Notes: a model not told the origin generated them from the sequence alone. A stretch of 64,000 nucleotides of DNA from Cymbomonas tetramitiformis (GCA_001247695.2 LGRX02003734.1:1-64000), one strand, 5' to 3'; shown: positions 41,534-55,057, counted from the first letter of the stretch. A program made the numbers and translations.

Positions 41534-42727
41534 TTAGACTCCTCGCCAGTGGATTCGGCATAGTCGAAAATGGTTTACAACGATGTCACCTGAGTGCGGG
41601 GAGCCGGTCCGTGCACCGCGCCTTAGCACCGCTTCGGAGCACACCACCGCCGGCGGAAATGCAACTGCAACTGCGGAAATGACCTTCGCGATAGCACGAT
41701 CCAGTGCACTTGACATAAGCGCAAAAATTATGAGCGCTATTTTCTCCGAGGTGTCGCGACAGCATGGAACATATCGCTTGTCGAGACCTCGAGAATACTC
41801 ACGGAAGGTAGTGCTACGACTTTTGTGGAAATGGTCGAGGTCCAAAATAACGTGCTGAACGAACAAGGTATGCTTAGGCAAAGCGTCTTGAAAAGAATAT
41901 AGCTCAGTAACCGATCCATCAGCTTCCACGCGAAGTTTACTGTGAACTGATTGGGTTCTCGCTTCTGTGTGCTCGACTGGGTGGCAACTCTTCAAGTGAC
42001 GAAATAGACCACCTGTTGAGCCCGAGAAAACCTTGAAGACACTGTCGCTGGTGGGGCACAACTTGCACTTCCATTGGGAACACTTGATCATCTTCCCCCG
42101 ATCTTTCCCCTTGACAACCAAATGTTCACCGGATCCCTTAAAGTTAAAAAACGTGTACACGAACGCAGTATTAGCTTCCCCTCGCGCGGTGTTGCCACCA
42201 TTGGCAGGGGCCACCGAGAGCTGGGTCGTATTCGGGATGAACTGCAACTCCTCGTCGCGACAATCCTTGTAGGTGTCGTGACGAAACCTATTCCACTGAT
42301 CGAGGCGCATCCAGTACCCTTCGTGGTTTGGCTGGTCCAAAACATCATCCGAAACCTATGACACGCACCGAGAATACGAATGCGATTAGGTAGTATGTTC
42401 TCAAGGTATATTAAGTACACTAATAACCGCACCGCTACTTACGAGCGTAGGCGGCTTGCTGATAGTATTAAAGCTGGATAATTATACCTGGAACCGTATC
42501 CCCTCGGTCTTGGCGCATGAGCGTCCAGTTCCGAACTGGCGAACTTCTTGATACTCCACCGCAGTCGCCGAGAACGTCTTGGCTCTCTCGCTCGGTGACA
42601 TGGACGTGAACCACGACCCCGGTATGTTCACCACGACAGCCATATCGACTTGTTCAGGACCTGGGTATTTTTTTATGATCTCGCAAGGGAGTGAGGTCTG
42701 AACAGCTGCAGGCCTTGGAGGGGCCAT
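41534..42727 (-). CDS. BED-finger (hAT-like) transposase fragment, two exons
   Basis: Minus strand. Exon 1, 42727-42488, 80 codons from ATG (MAPPRPAAVQTSL), ends ttccag|gtataa. Exon 2 begins at 42355 after gtcatag, in phase 0, and runs to the stop at 41534. The product has a BED-type zinc finger: CKLCPTSDSVF, then GSTGGLFRHLKSCHP. After the finger comes about 130 residues without a recognisable catalytic region. BED fingers at the N-terminus followed by an RNase-H core are typical of hAT transposases, so this appears to be the N-terminal portion only. Palindromic GGCTCC/GGAGCC arrays on both sides could be its subterminal binding sites. Total about 354 residues if no further intron exists. 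Confidence 0.6.
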
Positions 42728-42811
42728 GGTGAGATGGTGGGCGGACCGACTGCGCTATTCAAAGCTAACTCAGGATTTTTGTCTACCCCGTAAATTGTTG
42801 TTAGATCCGCC

Positions 42812-43075
42812 CGGATTCGGAGCCGGAGCGTGACAAAATATGAATCCGCGGAGCGCGGATCGCATCGGAGCCTAAATTTTCACGGCTCCGCGGGCTCGGA
42901 GGCTGATTATATTGTGCACCGTCGTCGGAGCCAGATCAGCACGGAGCTTGGACTCGGTTGGCTCCTACGGAGCCAGAGCCTGACTTTTCAACGCCCCGTC
43001 GGAGACGGAGCAATGCGAATCCTCGATCTCGCGGGCTCCTACGGAGCCGGAGCCTGGTAAAATCGGTGCTCCGTA
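42812..43075. repeat. GGCTCC-N-GGAGCC palindrome array, right block
   Basis: Same palindromic unit as the 41230-41430 block, including GGCTCCTACGGAGCC at about 42960 and 43036. Having the array on both sides of one gene suggests a single mobile element. Confidence 0.85.
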
Positions 43076-43142
43076 CAACGGAGACGGAGCTGCTCCGGAT
43101 CCGTTGTTGGCACTGCGCAAAACGCGTGCTGCACATCACGGT

Positions 43143-43880
43143 TTTGGGTACATGCAAACCCAAACATGCCAAGCAGCAAAGGGCCTCCCGTGAGTTCCAG
43201 CGCACGTAACTTTGCAAAAATATTACTCAGATATATATCTTTTAGTTGCCAAAGGCCCAAGGCCTCATACGCCTTGTGCACGAAGCCATCAATTTATTTC
43301 TTTGGCAGATTTATTGGGTTTGTGTTCGAGTTTACCCAAACCCAATACATGCCAAACTGAAAAGTATTTCCCGTGCGTTATAGAGCGCGAAACTATGCAC
43401 AAATATTTACAATACGTATATCTTTCAGTTCTCAGAAGCTCAAGCCCTGAGATAACTTGTTGGCAAAACCATCCATTTATTTCTTTGGCAGATCTATTGG
43501 TCTTGGGTTCGAATGTTTCCAAACCCAATACATGCTAAACAGCAAACGGCTTCCCATGCGTTCTAGCCCACGTAATTGCGTAGAAATATTGCCAAGATAT
43601 TTATCTCTGATATATTCGAAGCACAAGGTCTAAGAAAGTCTGTGCGCAAAATCGTATAACTATTTCTTTGACACAGATTTCAGCGTGATATTCAAACTCG
43701 TAAATCTGGGTCAAAGAAATAATATGTTAACTTCGCGCACAAGCGATCGCAAACCTTGCACTTCAGAAATGTGAAATATATACATCTTATCAATATATTT
43801 TGCAAACTTACGGTGCACTGGAACTCACGGGAAGCCATTTGCTGTTTGGCATGTTTGGGTTTGGGTTTCAAACCCAAAAG
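43143..43880. repeat. ~180-bp tandem repeat with an inverted copy
   Basis: Copies start near 43160, 43345 and 43522 with accCaaacccaatacatgcc-like words, each followed by a conserved tcccgtgcgttctagcgcac block and an agatatatatct block. From about 43690 to 43880 the unit appears inverted (ttgctgtttggcatgtttgg). The tandem-plus-inverted layout could fold into a long hairpin. No gene is supportable between 43075 and 46735. Confidence 0.8.
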
Positions 43881-44156
43881 GCATCATGCCAGCACGCGGC
43901 CGTCTTTAATATACTCAACGGCTTGCCATGAGCTCTTGAGGGTGCACTGATATTGCTATGAACAATATCACTGCCAAATTTCGTGAGAAGATTCTCACGA
44001 AAACCCCTATTATGCAAAGCCGCAAGTGGTTGAAACCATCTCACACCGCACCAACTTAGCTTGCAGTCGCGACTGAATGCTAAGCTGATGCGGTTGCGGA
44101 TGGGGCCAATCGATAGCTCAAACGAAAGGGGGTTTATATTATTCTGGTAGCAAATG

Positions 44157-44640
44157 TTGATTGTACCGGGAACAATCAAATTTTGCTGTATATTTCAGGA
44201 ACTATGGAAATTTCTGTAGTAAATATTAATTGTTTACGGTACAATTAATATTTGCTACAAAAATATGTGCTTTCTTATACATTTTCGGAACAATGAATAT
44301 TCCTGATGCAAAAGTTGATTGTATCGGAAACAATTAAAAACATTATTGGTTTCCGGTGCAAAACGTAGATTCTAGAAGCATAACTGGCGCTGGCGGTGCG
44401 CGGGTGGTACTCGGTAGTACTCGGTGGTACTCGGGCGGCGTTGGCCGGGGGTGGGGGTTTGGCGGCGGCGGCGGCGGGGGTTCACTCGGACGAGCCCACC
44501 CGCCCCACCGCCAACCCACCGCCTCCCCTCCCTCCCCCCGTAAATATACAAGTTTTTCATTGTTCCCGGTACCATCAACTTTTGCACCGAAGAGCTTTTG
44601 CACCGGAAATCTGCGCTGGAATCGAGGTGTCATGGTTTGC
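44157..44640. repeat. Inverted ATTGTACCG/CGGTACAAT repeats around a GC-rich core
   Basis: TTGATTGTACCGGGAACAAT at 44158 and related words near 44225, 44290, 44318 and 44562 recur in both orientations. Between them, 44400-44545 changes from G-rich (gggggtgggggtttggcggc) to C-rich (cccaccgcctcccctccctc), forming an imperfect inverted repeat with G-quadruplex potential. Confidence 0.65.
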
Positions 44641-46734
44641 ACTGGGAATCATCAAAATTTGCTCCCTGAAAAATTAAAACCTAACGAAAGGTATTCACGT
44701 AATGAATACAAACGCTTTTGAATCGAATGGCGGAAAAAATTATGCTTCATGCTACATGCAATAAATTGTTTAGAAGAAGGGGGTGTGCCAGACGCAAAAT
44801 ATTGCACACGCTGAACCGCTTGTACCTCCGCGGTACCTAGTGATAGTTCATAGTTGATAGTACAAACGATAAATGGCATGTGGCATATAATCTACTCCAT
44901 ATAAAATATAAGGCATACTTCACTTATATTTTATTTTCGTTTTGTGTCACTGAAACCAACCCCACACATAGATACCGCCTTAGCTACTCGCGACCGACGA
45001 TCGGCAAGTTCGCTACTAAAATCCCCAAATGAAAAATTGAAAGTGTTCTTTCCTTCAATAACATTCCGCCACAAATGCAAACAGGAACTCGTGGGTCACA
45101 GGCACCAAGTGCCAGACCTCACTCAAACCACTCGCTGCCTGATCACCATCATACAGCCAATGCCGTATAAGGTGTGGAGCGAAGGTGTTCCAAGGAAAAC
45201 GAAAGGCACAGTTGCAGCACTCCTCCAAAGAAGGAGAGTGCGAACACGTGCTTTTCACCACCCGGCTCAATCACCAATGTGTGGCCAAGGTGGTTTCCTC
45301 TTGTTCTCGGTGAGGGTTTAGGACACAATAACAGAGACAAGGACACGGTGATAAGGACTGTTTATAGGGGAACTCTTGGGCACCCTCTTATTTTGGTCGT
45401 CATCGTGATTTTCTTTTGTCGCCGTGCTGAATTTTGGGTTGGTTGCAGAATTTTCGGCTGCGTGCGGAATTTCCGGGGGTGATCGAACCCTTAGAGAATA
45501 CATTTCAGTTCTTGTTCTGTCATTTTTTTCTCAGGAAATTCTGCATCGCCATCGCCATCGGAAATTTGTCGCCATCACCATCGTCAACAGCATCAGCATT
45601 GCCACTTTGCGGTTACTTCAAGTATCACTTCAAACGAAAGGCCGCGAATAAGTTTATTTCCCCGCACATTGGTTTAATTCGCGTACTTTGGGTTTATTGG
45701 TTTCACGTACTCTTTTCACATACTCTTTTGTCTTTTTACGTATTTATTTCGCGTACTCATTTCGCGCACTTTGGGTTTATTTCGCGTACTTTGGGTTTAT
45801 CATTTTCGCGCACCGTTTGGGGTTTCCCGAAAAAAAATATCAAAACACGGGAGGTAAAAGCAAGGGACAAAACCTAAAGACATCACGTTCTGTGCGCTCG
45901 TGATGCGTGTGTGTGATACATCTCCACACTCGACCCTCAGTATAAAATTCCTAAGTTTTGCACAAATGTGCTCTACAAATACCTGCAAACACACTTCTAG
46001 GCATGTCTACTTCGCTTCAACATTTTGTTGGCTTGGCTCCTTGAGTACCTGTGCCACACTCCAAAGCCCACAAGTCAAGGGAAATTGCTCACACACAAGC
46101 ATGAACACACAAGAGATTCAAGCGATGAACACTCGACTGGGTGGGAGCATGCCTTTAATGCGACAGGGTCGGGTTTCATCCCGACGGAGGCGCGCCACGG
46201 AGGCTCACGCACTACCCTGCCTAATCACTTCATGGATAACCCTATTAGCCTTATACAAGGCTAACCACAACTCTAAACTTCGAGAAGGTAGCAAAGATCG
46301 TGCACTGTGGGTAGCTAAAGAATTTTAAAACACATTTTGATATATTGTCAAGAATGAAAATGCAACCTCTCACTGAGTTACGCATATCCACTTTCACCCA
46401 TATGACATCATCACGACATCACACTGCAGTCCGGCACACGTTCTGAACGTGGGCCGCCCATCCAACTTTGCGCTTGGTAAAAAAAAGCCAATTATTCCTC
46501 TAGATATACTTTGTAATCAAGTCAACTACCCACAAGTTTAAGGCAAAAGTGCTCGAACATTGTATACACCTACAAACCAAACCGAAACCCACAATTTCCG
46601 TCAGATGTGTCGTAAAAAGGGGGAACGTGAAAATATCAAAATTGATCAACCAGCAACCCTCCGGGCAACAGCCTGCGAGAACAGCAGCAGCAGCGCTCTC
46701 AGGCTTTAGCTGGTTCTCCACTTGAGCGCTCTCC
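44641..46734. other. Gene-free stretch
   Basis: No gene found. 45684-45815 holds degenerate ~24-bp repeats of ttcgcgtactttgggtttat. Elsewhere the frames are short and unconvincing. Confidence 0.5.
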
Positions 46735-46930
46735 CGCGCGCGTGATGGTGGTATCCGCGCGTGGGGCACTCCCGCCCCCGCGCGCGTGATGGTGGTATCC
46801 GCGCGGTATCCCCGCGCACGATGTGGAAGTCGGGGTACCGGCCGCACGGTGTGGAAGTCGCACGGGGGAAGGGGGGAGGGGGGAGGGGATGGGAGGGAGG
46901 GGGAGGGGGGAGGGGGAGGAGGGGGGTGTT
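46735..46930. repeat. GC-rich duplication plus poly-purine tract
   Basis: cgcgcgtgatggtggtatcc occurs twice (about 46738 and 46780) and tgtggaagtcg twice. This is followed at 46862-46927 by a G/A-only run rich in gggagggg, a candidate for G-quadruplex or triplex structure. Confidence 0.8.
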
Positions 46931-49900
46931 TATCAAGAACGCAGAGAGAGCATCGATTGAACGGGCATGCCATGTCATGCCATTATAGTGCCCTATGTTA
47001 CAGAATGCCAATTGTGAATTGAGGATTCCGGACTCTACCACTCGGTTGTACGTGACCTTCGCGACGATGTCACCAACTTTCATTCTGGGAGCTTTGTGCA
47101 AGTGCTTATATTTTTGAAATGCGTGTAAACTCATTCGACTTCGTGCTTCCTAACGGTTAAGGCATACGCAGTCGTATGAAATAGTTTGAAAAGATATCCG
47201 TGTGCGCAATCGTTTTCGAAGTGACATACTACTATTTTCTCCGCTTTCGCTTTCGGTTGAGTGAGAAGAAGCGTTTCGGATCTTTCCGATTCGCTTCGTA
47301 TGTATGGTCAAAGCTCGCATCTTTGCGAAAGGGTTGAAGGGTAGAGGTACATGAAACTTGATATTTGCGTGTGGAATAATAATGATAATATTATAATAAT
47401 AAACATGTACGTCGATGAGTAAGGCAAAGCCTTCGGAACGATCTACAAGAGTCGGTTCCCCTCATACATAACTGTCGGCTAGAGCAGGAAGCATTCCACA
47501 TAGCATGGAAGCAGGAGCGGCGCTGCACTTTGCGTGTGGAATAGGAAACTGTATTGTGACTCTGGGTGGAGAGAAAGTGACTGGCAACTGCTGGTGCCTG
47601 AGGTGCAGCTGAGGTAAACACCTCCCCCCCCCCTGAGCGGAGACGGCGTCGCCAAGCGAATTAGCTGCTGCATCGATCCGTGCAAGTCAGCCACCGAGGT
47701 CTCCAGCTGCCTAATCCGCCCGCCGGCCACATCGAAGTCCAGCGAGTGAGTATACTCACGGGGAACACCGTCGGAAACCTACGATTCCCGACGAACGGAC
47801 GAACGTCGGAGCCTCCGGCGGGAGTTCCGCGGAGCATCTGACCGTGATGGCCCTGAATTGCGGAAGAGCGCGGCAATCGGGAAGAGTCGTGCTGGTGCGC
47901 TGTCGGCAGGCCCGAGGGAAACTCACCACGGTGCGCCGTCAGCGCCCGTTCGAAAGTGCGCCGCCGGCTGCCCCGTCAAATCAACAGATTTCCGCGCGAC
48001 ATTCTCCGTGATCACCTGCGGGACCGCATATCCGAGCGGAAAGAAGAAACCGCAAGATCCGCCGGTGGGGACCGTTGATGATGGTGTACATCCCCATAAA
48101 AGTGCGGCGTGCGGCGGTGAAGAAATTATACCGATTCCGGCGAAGATTCTCCGCGACGGGAGCCCGGAGCCGAAGACGGTCTGGTCATTATTGTTTTTAA
48201 GTACGTTAAATTTGAATTCGCACGGAGCCTTACGGAAATAAGGCAGGAAGGAGCGGCTTGAAGCAAGAAGCCGCGATAAATTCTTTGGCACGGGCGAAAT
48301 AAAATAACGCCAACACCGCAAATTTGTACGTAGAAGAATTCCGAGTGGTACCCCAGTAACTGTCAAGAATTCGAATTCAGAGCGGAAACGGTCGAAAAGA
48401 GCGTCCGCGCCTGCGCAAGCTGTGCAAAAAGAACAGCGGATATGAAGATGGTGCAACGATTGGTACAACGTGATAACTACGATCAACGCGGCACCTAGCG
48501 GTAATGTACAGGCAGTGTAGAAGTCGTAGACGTTCCGAAGATACCAGTTGTCGTGGACACACTATGCGGATAGTAACCCATTGTATTAACTTATTAACTC
48601 TTACTTTCTAGCAGTCCTGCAGTGTGGTATATGATTACTAAATTAAAAGCCATCAGTCTGAGCGATCGCTCACCCTAAATAAATAAGCTAGAAGACTGCC
48701 ATGCCAGATTCTGTTAGATCCGTCATCTGTCATTTGGTAGCTGCATGTCAGTGACCCAATCTATAAAGGGGAACCCAAAATTTGAGGATTTTTTAATATA
48801 TGTATGAAATCAAGTCAGTTATCTATGAAAACAAGTCAGTTCTTCTTTAACGATATCTTTTTAATTATGATCTCTTAACTGATTCAGCATTTAGCATCAC
48901 TCATGCATATGACTCTGGATCGGTCATTCCTGTAAGTGTCATACAGTTCCTTTGTCATGTATCGTAGACTGATAATGTTGTGGCATCCTGCTATACTGGC
49001 ATACCACGTCATACTCTGTCCCCTAGTACATGTTGAGCTGGGATTTCGGCTACCCTTAATTGATGTATCCTCTCGTAAATTAAACATATCCTTGCTTCCA
49101 ACTTCAAACAACACCATATCACAAAATTTCCGATATGGTACAATAAGTTCTTATCCACACCCCCATCATCTTACAATTAAGGGGCACCCAAATTTTCAGG
49201 AAATAATTTAAAAAAGTTGTTGGTAGTTTGAATATTATGATGATAATGCATTTAGTTTGGGGAAACTTAAAGGTTTGCGAAAACGGGAGTTCAAAATTTT
49301 AATTTGTTTGCACGTGGTGTGACCTTTAAATGCAGGTTTTAATAAGTATTTAATAACTTTGAGATTGAGACTCCAGGTCTGTGTCGCATGCGCTGTTGAA
49401 ATTTCGAGTGTCGTGTAACGTGCTGAGTGATGACATGTCTCATGTGACGTCAGTTCGCCTCGCGGCGCATCGCGTGTCAGCTATCAACCTGTCATAAAAA
49501 TTTGATTGTCATGTCACATGTCACGCACTGACGCACACCGTGACACACCGCACAAGATCACTGAGATTCGTGAGGGACTGGTGTGGGTCACACACGAACA
49601 GCTCAAGACAAAGCGAGAAGCCTGTGCGTTAAGAATTTCACCGTGGCGGCTGAGCGGTTTATTTGTTTTGCTTGTTTGAGTTTGATCTGTGTTGAGTTTT
49701 GTTTGAGGATTATATGCTTGGAGGAAGTGTTTTACGGACGGAGTGCTGTTACAGACATCCAGATCTTTCGTGAACGAAGGAATCTTTGAACGAGATCTGC
49801 AAGGTTATTTGGGATGTTCACCTGTTGTGGCCTGATCATAGCGCTGTGTTCGCATCAGCAGGCTGTGGAGCGTTTGCGTACCCTGATCTCGTTTTTTTTT

Positions 49901-51218
49901 CTTCTCATTCTTCTTTCCATCTATAGTGATCGCGTGAAGGCTTGTGTTAGTTTGAAAAGCGTTTTGCAGCATTGCACCTCCGTTTGTTCGCTGATGAATC
50001 GTGGCAGCGTGATTGGGGTGTGCCCCTGGCGGGAATGTTCCCCGGTCTTTGCCGACCATGCCACCGAAAGAAGGGATTGATGGTGTCTTTGTTTCTTTGT
50101 GCTAGAGGTGTTTTTCATTCGTAACACTGACAAAAAATAAGATGTGTCCACGCAGGATCTGTAACGTGCGCGCAGCCACTACATGCACGACTGGGATGAT
50201 TCAGGTTGTAGAATTACAGTTGTAGCAAATTAATAGTAATTCTGCATGTTTTCGTTTTCATGCTGCTAGAAATGTATGAAGATCTCGTATGGGATCGACC
50301 TTGTGTTTGCAGTCGGTGATATCGTATTTATTCGAAGTAAGTGCGAATTAAGTATTAAAGTATATATTTGTTTGACTTGAACCTGTTCTATTTATCTCGG
50401 AACCCGCTTTTCCGTTTGACTCAATAATTTCGCGTTTCAGACCACTATCAGGGAGGTCATAAATAATATGTATGACAAGGCTCAGTAAAGTCTGCCTAAA
50501 CGTCTATTCTAGACGTTACGTACATCTTTTTTTAAAACGTGTAATAATTAAAATTTCGGCAAGAATAATGGAGACTCGTTAAGCATCAGCAAAATTTATA
50601 TAAATATAATATATTAAATCAGCAAAATTTATATAAATATAATATATTAAAGATAAATAGGGGCACGTGCTTCGTTGTACAAGGCAGGCACCTCCAATGA
50701 CCAAAGAAACCATTAAAGTATAGATGGCATACTGGCCATTCTTCCCTCACAACGACTTCACAATAAATGCAATATGAAATGTTAGAAAACAATAATTGGT
50801 GTTTCTATTGAGGAAAACATAAACATCATGCAAATTTTGCATCGATTGACTTTTGTCCACTGCAGAATCTGCAAGACAACCTCAGCAAAACATTGACCTG
50901 GGTTTCATCTAGCCCTTTAGCCAATTAATCAAAGAACACTTCCAGCAGTCATGTTGCTGGTGTGCAATATTCTCAAACTTCACAAAACTCGTCAACCAGT
51001 GATAGAGGGTCTACAAGAACTGCTTACACTCCCGATCGTAAACACGACACTATTCAAGTACATATTTCAAACACTCCATTCCCATATGGGATAAGCTACC
51101 GCCCTCCCGTGAACTGAGAATAAAAGTCTATGTGATGACAAGAAATTGTCACCACTACGCCTTGCCTGTGACAGGCATAATCTTCTGCATAGAATTGGGA
51201 CACTCGAAGTACAGCTTC
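46931..51218. other. 4.3-kb gene-free stretch
   Basis: No supportable gene. 50585-50649 is a 33-bp exact tandem duplication (atcagcaaaatttatataaa...). A frame at 49814-50080 with a hydrophobic run (FFFLLILLSIYS) lacks further support. The last few hundred bases lie downstream of YKT6. Confidence 0.45.
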
Positions 51219-53705
51219 TCAAACAATGATACAACACTGTGAAACCACACGCCTTCTTTCAGACCACTCTATGAAATACTTAATATAAACATACAGAACA
51301 ATAAAAACAGCAGCAACGTTTTTAAGTACCAGTCACTTAAATTGCATCTTGGGGCCGCGGGGAAGGACAAAGAGTCGAGCAAATGTTGTGTACGGAAACA
51401 ATACTCCAGAGTGGGCTGGCACTTGGGAAGCAGGGATGCTACCTGATTTTGCTTTCTCGCTTGCTTGTAAAATACCTGCAGGACAAGGGATCTACCAGCC
51501 TATCAGGCAAACAAATACACAGCTAGGGATAGACCGTGGCGAGCTCGAAACTATTCATCTAACAGGGGCACTTCAGAAACCTACAACAACAATAGACATG
51601 TACACAGACAGCTACCAGCAAAACAGATGACTGATAGCAAGATAGCCGAGCAGTAACTGAACACACGTAGACTCGAACACACCTGAGAGGCGAGACTGAG
51701 ATCGTTGCTCCTTTCCACCAAAGAGTCGAGCTTCTCTCCTCGTGCCAACACGCTATCAATAGTTTTATGCTGCGGAAATCAGGCCCCGGCAGCGCAACGT
51801 GGGCCCGTCACGAGGTGTTCTTCCCAAGGATCCAGCGCTTTTAGTGCAATCTGGAAGGCTGGTGGCCGTCTGCTACAGTCCGAAAGGACAACGGCAAGTA
51901 ACTCCACGGAACTCGGATTAAGAAGCTACACACGTGCAAACGAGACACTACACACCTTAAAGCCGTGCAAACAGCTAGCTATCGAGCTCAGGGTGGTTCC
52001 AGCGAAGTCACAACAATATTTTGGGCAGAACTGAGGTGACGTGGGATAACCCTTACCAAAATGACTTTGGTTTCGTCCAGCTCCCGTTGGATCTTTAGAA
52101 GCTTATCTGCAGCTGCAGGGTCCTGTGACATCACCACCAACCAGTTAAGAATGTTATAGGCCTTCAATATGGTTTCACAAATGTTTCCAGGCATATTGCC
52201 GAAGTGAGGAGAAAGAATGCAACGAAGTAATCTAAACGCCACAAACTTCGGCAGATACAACAAAGCGGCCTCACAAGCTTTGAACCGGAAAAAGCTTCAG
52301 GATAAGCTTAAAAATTGTCCAGGGGTGAAGCTAACGAAAGCGAGATGTCCGCTTCGTACAACCCTATTGTACAGCCACCCACCTGGAATTCTTTCAGGGC
52401 GGATTCACAAATAGGATTGGCAGCTTCGGTATCCTCACTGATTTTCTTCCAAACCTCACCGAACTTCTGCTCGTAATCCTCGATCACCTAAGGCACCTCA
52501 AAGACCTCGCGTCAGTGTTTGCGAAAGCTTGATTTCCTTGGGTATATTCTAAGGTGCTTTTAGCAGATCACGGGTGGTCTGAGTGGGAGATCGATTCTGC
52601 GCAAGAAAACAACTGCCTAGACCCCAAATCACTTCAGAACAAAGAAGAGAAGACATCGGTCACTAAAGGACCGGTACGTGAAGGTCCAACCGGCAGCCTC
52701 CTGCATGGGAGACTATTTGCTATCAACATACAACTGGTACCGGACCAAACTCAGCAACAACTCAAAGTGCGACAGGGGACGGCCAGTTCCGTTCAGCAAT
52801 CGTACGAAGCAAAGAGCACAACCACAAAGATCGCGAACCAAAAGTCTCAGTTGCATATTGCAAAAAAATATTTTCAAGGACGATACCGGACTATCAACGA
52901 CAGCGTCATACACTCATGTACAGTACCGAACAGAAGGAGTGAAGCTTTCTGCTTTCAGCATCGAGAAGCTCAGAAACAGAAACACAGTCACCCATAAGTC
53001 AGGTTATGTAGTCAGTTTATGCATGGCACTTCAGAACGCACTTAAACCTCGTGCTATTAACAACATACAACATAACTTAGCAGCTTCACGTAGAGCTGCT
53101 GAGTAAAACTTCCAAAATTTGGGAATATCTCCTTTTCAGACGTGTCTTGAATCCGAACCTACAGGTAGAACTTGGCATCTAAGTCTGGTGGCAGAAAACC
53201 CTTGTAGTTTCATACTCCCTTGTTGAGAAAAGCATAGAACTGCTTCAGTGGAACACGTTTAAAAACGGAGAGAAACGGGCCCGGCTCCCAGGATGGGATC
53301 ACTGTCAGAGAGAGGGGGAGCATCCTGTGTGGCACCTTGTTAAGGACGCAGAAGGTACTACGGGACGGGTATTCCCTATCCACAAATGCAATGGCAGAGA
53401 GACCATTTTTGTTACAAGAGTGAACCATATACTCTGCGCAACAGACGTTGAGTGAGTGTGAGGCCCGTTTTCGTTGTCGTCGAAAGAAAGCAAAGCATTG
53501 TAGGGAAGACACCTTCGTGCTCCACAGATTGACGTTGACCCGCGCAAGTTCGCCTGATGATAGTCCTTGAAACGAAGTTTAGCATTTCTTTCACGCCTCC
53601 GCGGTGGAAGTAGCCAAAACTGCTCAAGTCGCTCGCGATACCCAACAAATAAGGGTCGGTGTCTGGATCAATATGCCTCAGAATAGCGATACACGTTATC
53701 TTCAT
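51219..53705 (-). CDS. YKT6: YKT6 R-SNARE, seven exons, 199 residues
   Basis: Minus strand. Exons: 53705-53513, 53433-53336, 52487-52383, 52122-52057, 51769-51683, 51475-51443 and 51236-51219. All introns are GT-AG and phases close exactly, giving 199 residues, the usual YKT6 length. The N-terminal longin domain (MKITCIAILRH, FGYFHRGGVKEM, RQSVEHEEYMVHSCNKNGL) is followed by the R-SNARE motif: DPAAADKLLKIQRELDETKV with the zero-layer Arg, then VLARGEKLDSLVERS. The protein ends CCIIV, the double-Cys site for prenylation and reversible palmitoylation. YKT6 mediates fusion in ER-Golgi, vacuolar and autophagic transport and cycles between cytosol and membranes. The SNARE core is of land-plant/green-algal type. 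The last exon encodes only the lipidation motif. It shares its upstream region with the divergent PDI-like gene. Confidence 0.97.
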
Positions 53706-55057
53706 CTTTATAGCCTTTCAGAAATTTGACGTTTGATTCCCAACACAGGTGACACGCTTACGATAATATTTTCAGCTTAGGAGTGCTTCGGTTTACAGCC
53801 CTCAGGTCAAAGGCGTGAGAACTCAAGTTGTTTGCTTGCACCTGCAACAAACAGTTCAACAGTAAGCGGACGGGAGCCGGAGCGGAGCTGACGTGAGCTG
53901 GGATGTGGGAAGCTGTCCAACCGAACGTAATTGGTAATTCGCATTTGGCAATTCGTTTAACGTTGAACGATGAACGTAAGATGGCTAGTTTTAATAGAGT
54001 ATGTTACAGTATACAGTCATCACATCACAATCGAGTGACATGACATGACATGACATGACACAGAGGCGCGTGGCGCTGGCGCTGGCGCTGGCGTATGGGA
54101 CGCTGCGCTGCGCTGCGCTGGCGGACCGCGACCGTGCCGATATAAACTGCGACCAGTGAATGACAATGAGTGCCGATGCGATGCTGATGCTGATGTTCAT
54201 GTTGATGCTGTTGGTGTTGAGCTGCAGGTGTCATCACTGTCTCATCGTCTTCTCCTAGAGCCTATAGAATACAATTCAATAGCTGTCTGGAACTGACAGC
54301 ACACCCGCAGTCCCGCACCCAGATACCTATACCTCCGCTCGTACGGTATAAACCCGAAACCTCATCACGTCATCAGTGACCAACAAACATCATCACAGAT
54401 TCACAGCGCAGCGTCACCCTCAGGGAGCTAGGAACAAAGTGTCACGGTTCTATAATTTCGTAAAGACGTAAACAGCGTTGAGCGTGACACGGTGCGGTGC
54501 GGGATGCGGTGACACCCCGCCCCGCCCTGTAGATAGCAATATAAAGAATAGGTGACACCTCGTCATTATTCAGTCGTGTGTGTCTGTCGATCTGTCGCCA
54601 CCCTACAGGCGCTACAGTACGAGTAGGGTTTATGCTTGTGTTGTTGTCACACAATCGGTATCGCGTGTCTATCACTGTGCCTCTCTCTCTGCGCACCGTC
54701 AGTCGATGAATGACATCTCTCATCTGCGATCCACATCTTGAAAGTTGAAACCGCAACCGTTCAACAGTTGAACAGATCAACAGATGGAGATATAAATAGA
54801 GACACAATCGAATGATACATTCAACGTTGAACATTCGTCGAACAGTTTATACAGATCAACAGAAACACTAGCACTAGCGTATGAGCGTAGGGCTCTCTCT
54901 ATAAACAAATAACAATCAATGACGGGTGACACCGATTCGATTCTAGTCAAATAGAAATACAAAAGAAACACGTTTCGTATTGACAACTTCAGTAATAACT
55001 CTAAGCGCAAGCTGCATCAAAACGACCTCGTCCACGTTTTACTCAAAGCAAGTCGTC
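53706..55057. promoter_or_regulatory. Shared upstream region of YKT6 and the PDI-like gene
   Basis: The 1.35 kb between two divergent start codons holds no gene. It contains (TGACA)n at 54038-54062, (GCGCTG)n near 54071-54092, (GCTGC)n-type repeats near 54100-54123 and gatgctgat-type repeats near 54180-54215. A bidirectional promoter is likely from layout; no core elements were identified with certainty. Confidence 0.5.

Noticed and set aside
43504..43530. Possible tRNA T-arm (gggttcgaatg)
   Set aside because: The surrounding sequence gives no acceptor or anticodon stem; it is part of the ~180-bp tandem repeat.
49814..50080. 88-codon frame with a hydrophobic segment
   Set aside because: Short, no splice partners or family resemblance, and a competing frame covers the opposite strand.
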